From positions 1 through 15,660 of the forward strand of contig JAEZJK010000020.1 of NCBI GenBank assembly GCA_023415835.1: a stretch of DNA of 15,660 nt, in the 5' to 3' direction. Below the pieces are notes generated by a model. The model was not told the origin of the DNA. It ran no database searches and saw nothing but the letters and a program-made list of their open reading frames with translations. The position numbers were made by a program, and so were the translations under genes. Below, one piece after another: positions 13,125 to 15,660 of this stretch. The first letter of the stretch is position 1; every line of letters begins with the position of its first letter. Origin of the DNA: Bacillota bacterium (GTDB lineage Bacteria; Bacillota; UBA4882; UBA8346).

Positions 13125-14610
13125 TTTAGAATCCGTGAACCAACTGGCTAATGCCTTATATCATGAAATTTTAGGTTCCGCGACAGCCCCTGATGAAATT
13201 GGCGGAAATGTCCTTAGCCTTGACAGCCGGTTTGCTGAGAGTACCCCGGTAAACCTTATCCAGCCAGATACCATGGATTTGTCAAAATCGGATCCCGGTG
13301 GCAAACCCGATTCTAATCCTCCCGGTTGGTATTATTTTATGAAACCTTTGATCCGGGATGGGGTACTATTACCAAGCCAACCAGAGGCTTCAAATATTGA
13401 AGTTCAAGGGCTCCGTAAGGATTTTCCCATTCTCCAACAAAAAGTAAACGGCCATCCCCTTATTTGGTTTGATAATGCCGCCACCACTCAAAAACCGCAA
13501 GCGGTCTTGGATGCTTTGAACCAGTTTTACGGCGAGGTCAATTCCAATGTCCATCGCGGCGCCCATACCCTGGCTGCGAAAGCCACCAATGCCTATGAAA
13601 CCGCCCGGGAAAAAGTCCAACATTTCCTGGGCGCTGCCTCTGCGGCGGAAGTTATTTTTCTACGGGGAACCACCGAAGCCATCAATTTGGTGGCTCAAAC
13701 TTACGGTAGGATGGCCTTGGGAAAAGGGGATGAGATACTCCTCACGGCCATGGAGCATCATTCCAATATTGTGCCTTGGCAATTGTTGCGGGAGGCTACC
13801 GGCGCTATAATCCGGGTCATCCCCATCACCGAACGGGGCGAACTAAACTTGGATGAATATGAAAAAATGTTATCGCGGCGGACCCGAATGGTAGCAATAA
13901 CCCATGTATCCAATGTCCTGGGGACAATCAACCCGGTACGGATGATGATTGAAATGGCTCATCATTACGGAGCTTGCGTATTGGTTGACGGTGCACAGTC
14001 CGTCCCTCATTTACCGGTGAATCTCCGGGAATTGGATGCTGATTTTTATGCTTTTTCCGGCCATAAGGCCTATGGCCCCACCGGAATCGGGGTGCTTTAC
14101 GGTAAAAAGGGATTGCTCGAAGCAATGCCTCCCTGGCAAGGCGGGGGCAATATGATTAAAAAGGTAACCTTTGAGGAAACGACTTATAATACACTGCCTC
14201 ACAAATTCGAGGCCGGAACCGGAAACATCGCCGACGCCGTGGGCTTAGGCGCGGCAATTGACTATCTCCAAAAAATCGGCTTCGCCCAGATCGAACGTTA
14301 CGAAACAGCGCTCACCGGATATGCTATAGCTGAACTCACAAAAATTCGGGGGTTGCGCCTTATCGGGACACCCCAATTTAAAACCGGCGTAATTTCCTTT
14401 TTAATTGACGGCATTTCACAGGAAGATTTGGCCCGGGATCTGGATCGGCGGGGTATCGCAACCCGTGTAGGGCACCACTGCGCTCAACCGCTGATGCAAC
14501 ATTACGGGATTGAGGGTACCATCCGGGTATCCTTAGGGATTTATAATACCAAGGAAGAGATCGATGTTTTGACCGAAACAATTAGAAAGAGTATTGCCGG
14601 GAAACATTAA
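13111..14610 (+). CDS. Encapsulated cysteine desulfurase (SufS-type) with cargo-loading domain
   Basis: A PLP enzyme that removes sulfur from L-cysteine as an enzyme persulfide, predicted to be packaged in the neighbouring shell. From the ATG at 13111 (GAGGTGGG at 13095-13102) it is 499 residues. About 100 N-terminal residues are low-complexity and polar. They carry VNQLANALYHEI (9-20) and GWYYFMKPL (72-80), which resemble the LARLANEFFS and YYFL cargo-loading motifs I recall for family 2A cargo. The catalytic part (about 101-499) is SufS-like: H216/H217 in MEHHSNIVPW, D293 and Q296 in VDGAQSVPH, PLP lysine K319 in SGHKAYGPTG, persulfide cysteine C457 in RVGHHCAQP, and R472. All key residues are present. 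The start overlaps the shell stop by 14 nt, implying coupled production. Confidence 0.93.
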   Translation: MTTLNLESVNQLANALYHEILGSATAPDEIGGNVLSLDSRFAESTPVNLIQPDTMDLSKSDPGGKPDSNPPGWYYFMKPLIRDGVLLPSQPEASNIEVQGLRKDFPILQQKVNGHPLIWFDNAATTQKPQAVLDALNQFYGEVNSNVHRGAHTLAAKATNAYETAREKVQHFLGAASAAEVIFLRGTTEAINLVAQTYGRMALGKGDEILLTAMEHHSNIVPWQLLREATGAIIRVIPITERGELNLDEYEKMLSRRTRMVAITHVSNVLGTINPVRMMIEMAHHYGACVLVDGAQSVPHLPVNLRELDADFYAFSGHKAYGPTGIGVLYGKKGLLEAMPPWQGGGNMIKKVTFEETTYNTLPHKFEAGTGNIADAVGLGAAIDYLQKIGFAQIERYETALTGYAIAELTKIRGLRLIGTPQFKTGVISFLIDGISQEDLARDLDRRGIATRVGHHCAQPLMQHYGIEGTIRVSLGIYNTKEEIDVLTETIRKSIAGKH

Positions 14611-14670
14611 AGTTTAGGGTGATAAAAGGGAGAAGGCTCCGGCCCATTTTAATTGTTTTCCGGGATAATG

Positions 14671-14707
14671 AACGCAGATGTGTTCTAGTGCATCTGCGTT
14701 TCTATTT
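14671..14707 (+). terminator. Intrinsic terminator after the encapsulin operon
   Basis: AACGCAGATG (14671-14680) is a perfect 10-bp complement of CATCTGCGTT (14691-14700) with a 10-nt loop, followed by TCTATTT. The T-tract is interrupted by C and A, but the stem is strong and the position (61 nt past the stop) fits. Confidence 0.75.
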
Positions 14708-14738
14708 CGAGGAATAGAGTTGGTAATGGGAAAAGACA

Positions 14739-14768
14739 TTGTTCTCTCCACCGTTTTTTGAATATAGA
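14739..14768 (+). promoter_or_regulatory. Weak candidate promoter for the glycosyltransferase
   Basis: TTGTTC (14739-14744) and TATAGA (14763-14768) are separated by 18 nt. The -35 is poor. Position between the terminator and the next ribosome binding site is the main support. Confidence 0.3.
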
Positions 14769-14795
14769 TATTAAATGGATTAGGAGATGAAATAA

Positions 14796-15660
14796 TTGTT
14801 ATTAACAGACCAAAAAGGAGTTATCTTTACAACGGTTGCGACTGCCAGCTATTTACCCCGGGCCATGACAATGGCGTTGTCGGTTAAAAAGCAGATGCCC
14901 GGTGGTAAAGTCATCGTCTGTCTGGTTGAAGAAAAAATACCGAAAACCGCCGGGGGTTTAAATGCTTATTTCGATGAAGTTATTCTGGCTAAAAATTTGG
15001 GCTTTTCCAATTTTTATCGCTTTATTTTTCAATATAATCAATTCGAGGGCGCTAACGCTTGTAAAGCTCAGCTCTTAATCTATTTATTGAAAGCCTATCA
15101 AAAACATGACTATTTCATTTTCCTCGATTCTGATACCAAAGTATTCGGGCCATTCCCTGAATTAATGAAGCCTTTGGAAAGCAATGAAATAATGGTTTCC
15201 CCGCATTTCATCGGTTTTAATAAGAAAGACCCATTCTATCATTTGGGAATAGTTCAGGAGAGTGGCATATTTAATACCGGACTGTTTGCAATCAAAAGAG
15301 GTAATGGTTCCGACCGGTTTTTACGTTGGTGGGCTGATATCCTTTTGAAATATTGTTATAAAGACCTTAAAAAAGGCGTCTGGAATGAGCAGAAATGGCT
15401 TGATCTCGCTTCAGGGCTGTTTGACTTTTATGTTCAAAAAGATCCGGGCTATAATGTTGGCCCTTGGAATTTCCCTGAAAGAATTCTTACCTTAGCTGAG
15501 AACGGAGAATATACGGTAAATGAGAAACCGTTGCGCCTGTTTCACTTCTCGGGATTGTTTACCGGTTATTTCAATAAGCGAATCGAGAAGGCGGACCCAA
15601 GCCAGCGAAAGTTAATCGAAAAAATAACCAAGGAATACCTGCAAGAATTGACCAAAGCGG
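14796..15660 (+). CDS. Glycosyltransferase, GT-A type (3'-truncated by window end)
   Basis: An open frame of 288 codons from a TTG at 14796, with AGGAGATG at 14782-14789, runs off the window without a stop. It reads as a GT-A nucleotide-sugar transferase. The N-terminal FTTVATASYLPRAMTMALSV (11-30) resembles the first strand and helix of GT8-like enzymes. FIFLDSDTKVF (107-117) carries the metal-binding D111-x-D113 motif. FNTGLFAIKR (159-168) and NEQKWLD (197-203), followed by DPGYNVGPWNFPERI and LFHFSG (248-253), are typical of this group. It probably adds a sugar to a cell-surface or capsular polymer; donor and acceptor are unknown. A terminator separates it from the encapsulin operon, so no functional link is implied. 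Confidence 0.85.
   Translation, partial: MLLTDQKGVIFTTVATASYLPRAMTMALSVKKQMPGGKVIVCLVEEKIPKTAGGLNAYFDEVILAKNLGFSNFYRFIFQYNQFEGANACKAQLLIYLLKAYQKHDYFIFLDSDTKVFGPFPELMKPLESNEIMVSPHFIGFNKKDPFYHLGIVQESGIFNTGLFAIKRGNGSDRFLRWWADILLKYCYKDLKKGVWNEQKWLDLASGLFDFYVQKDPGYNVGPWNFPERILTLAENGEYTVNEKPLRLFHFSGLFTGYFNKRIEKADPSQRKLIEKITKEYLQELTKA

Overview
The window reads as chromosomal DNA of moderate GC from a bacterium with Firmicutes-like expression signals (strong AGGAGG-type ribosome binding sites, frequent TTG and GTG starts, intrinsic terminators, riboswitches) and genes for an outer membrane (a TonB-dependent receptor plus TonB-ExbB-ExbD). That combination suggests a diderm member of the Bacillota/Clostridia-like lineages. 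This is inferred from gene content; there is no rRNA or marker gene to fix the taxon. All intact genes lie on the plus strand.

Layout. 1-431: non-coding, with degenerate inverted repeats. 432-1398: Fur/PerR-type regulator and a ferritin-like diiron protein, probably one iron/peroxide-response unit ending at a terminator. 1410-1606: minus-strand debris of a P1B-type metal ATPase next to a CsoR-like palindrome. 1763-8747: a vitamin B12 uptake locus. A strong promoter and cobalamin riboswitch precede btuF-btuC-btuD; a second cobalamin riboswitch lies 22 nt after btuD and precedes a BtuB-like receptor, tonB, a short exbB and exbD. The receptor takes corrinoid across the outer membrane, TonB-ExbB-ExbD supplies energy, and BtuF-BtuC-BtuD moves it across the inner membrane. 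8748-9756: mostly non-coding, with a possible gene remnant, an orphan 91-residue gene and repeats. 9757-11388: a long-chain-type acyl-CoA ligase and its terminator. 11389-12089: a 0.7 kb gap with a 106-bp palindromic element, terminators and a possible structured leader.

12090-14610 is the most notable system: a two-gene operon encoding a family 2A (SrpI-like) encapsulin shell and a SufS-type cysteine desulfurase with a long disordered N-terminal extension carrying recognisable cargo-loading motifs. Together they should form a protein-shelled compartment for sulfur mobilisation or storage. The shell has an unusual cysteine-containing insertion. 14796-15660 is the 5' part of a GT-A-type glycosyltransferase cut by the window end.

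The shell/cargo system belongs to a known class. The candidate novel points are the Cys-bearing shell insertion, the possible leader RNA, the double riboswitch control of the B12 locus, the compact ExbB, and the ATPase remnant beside an apparent metal operator.
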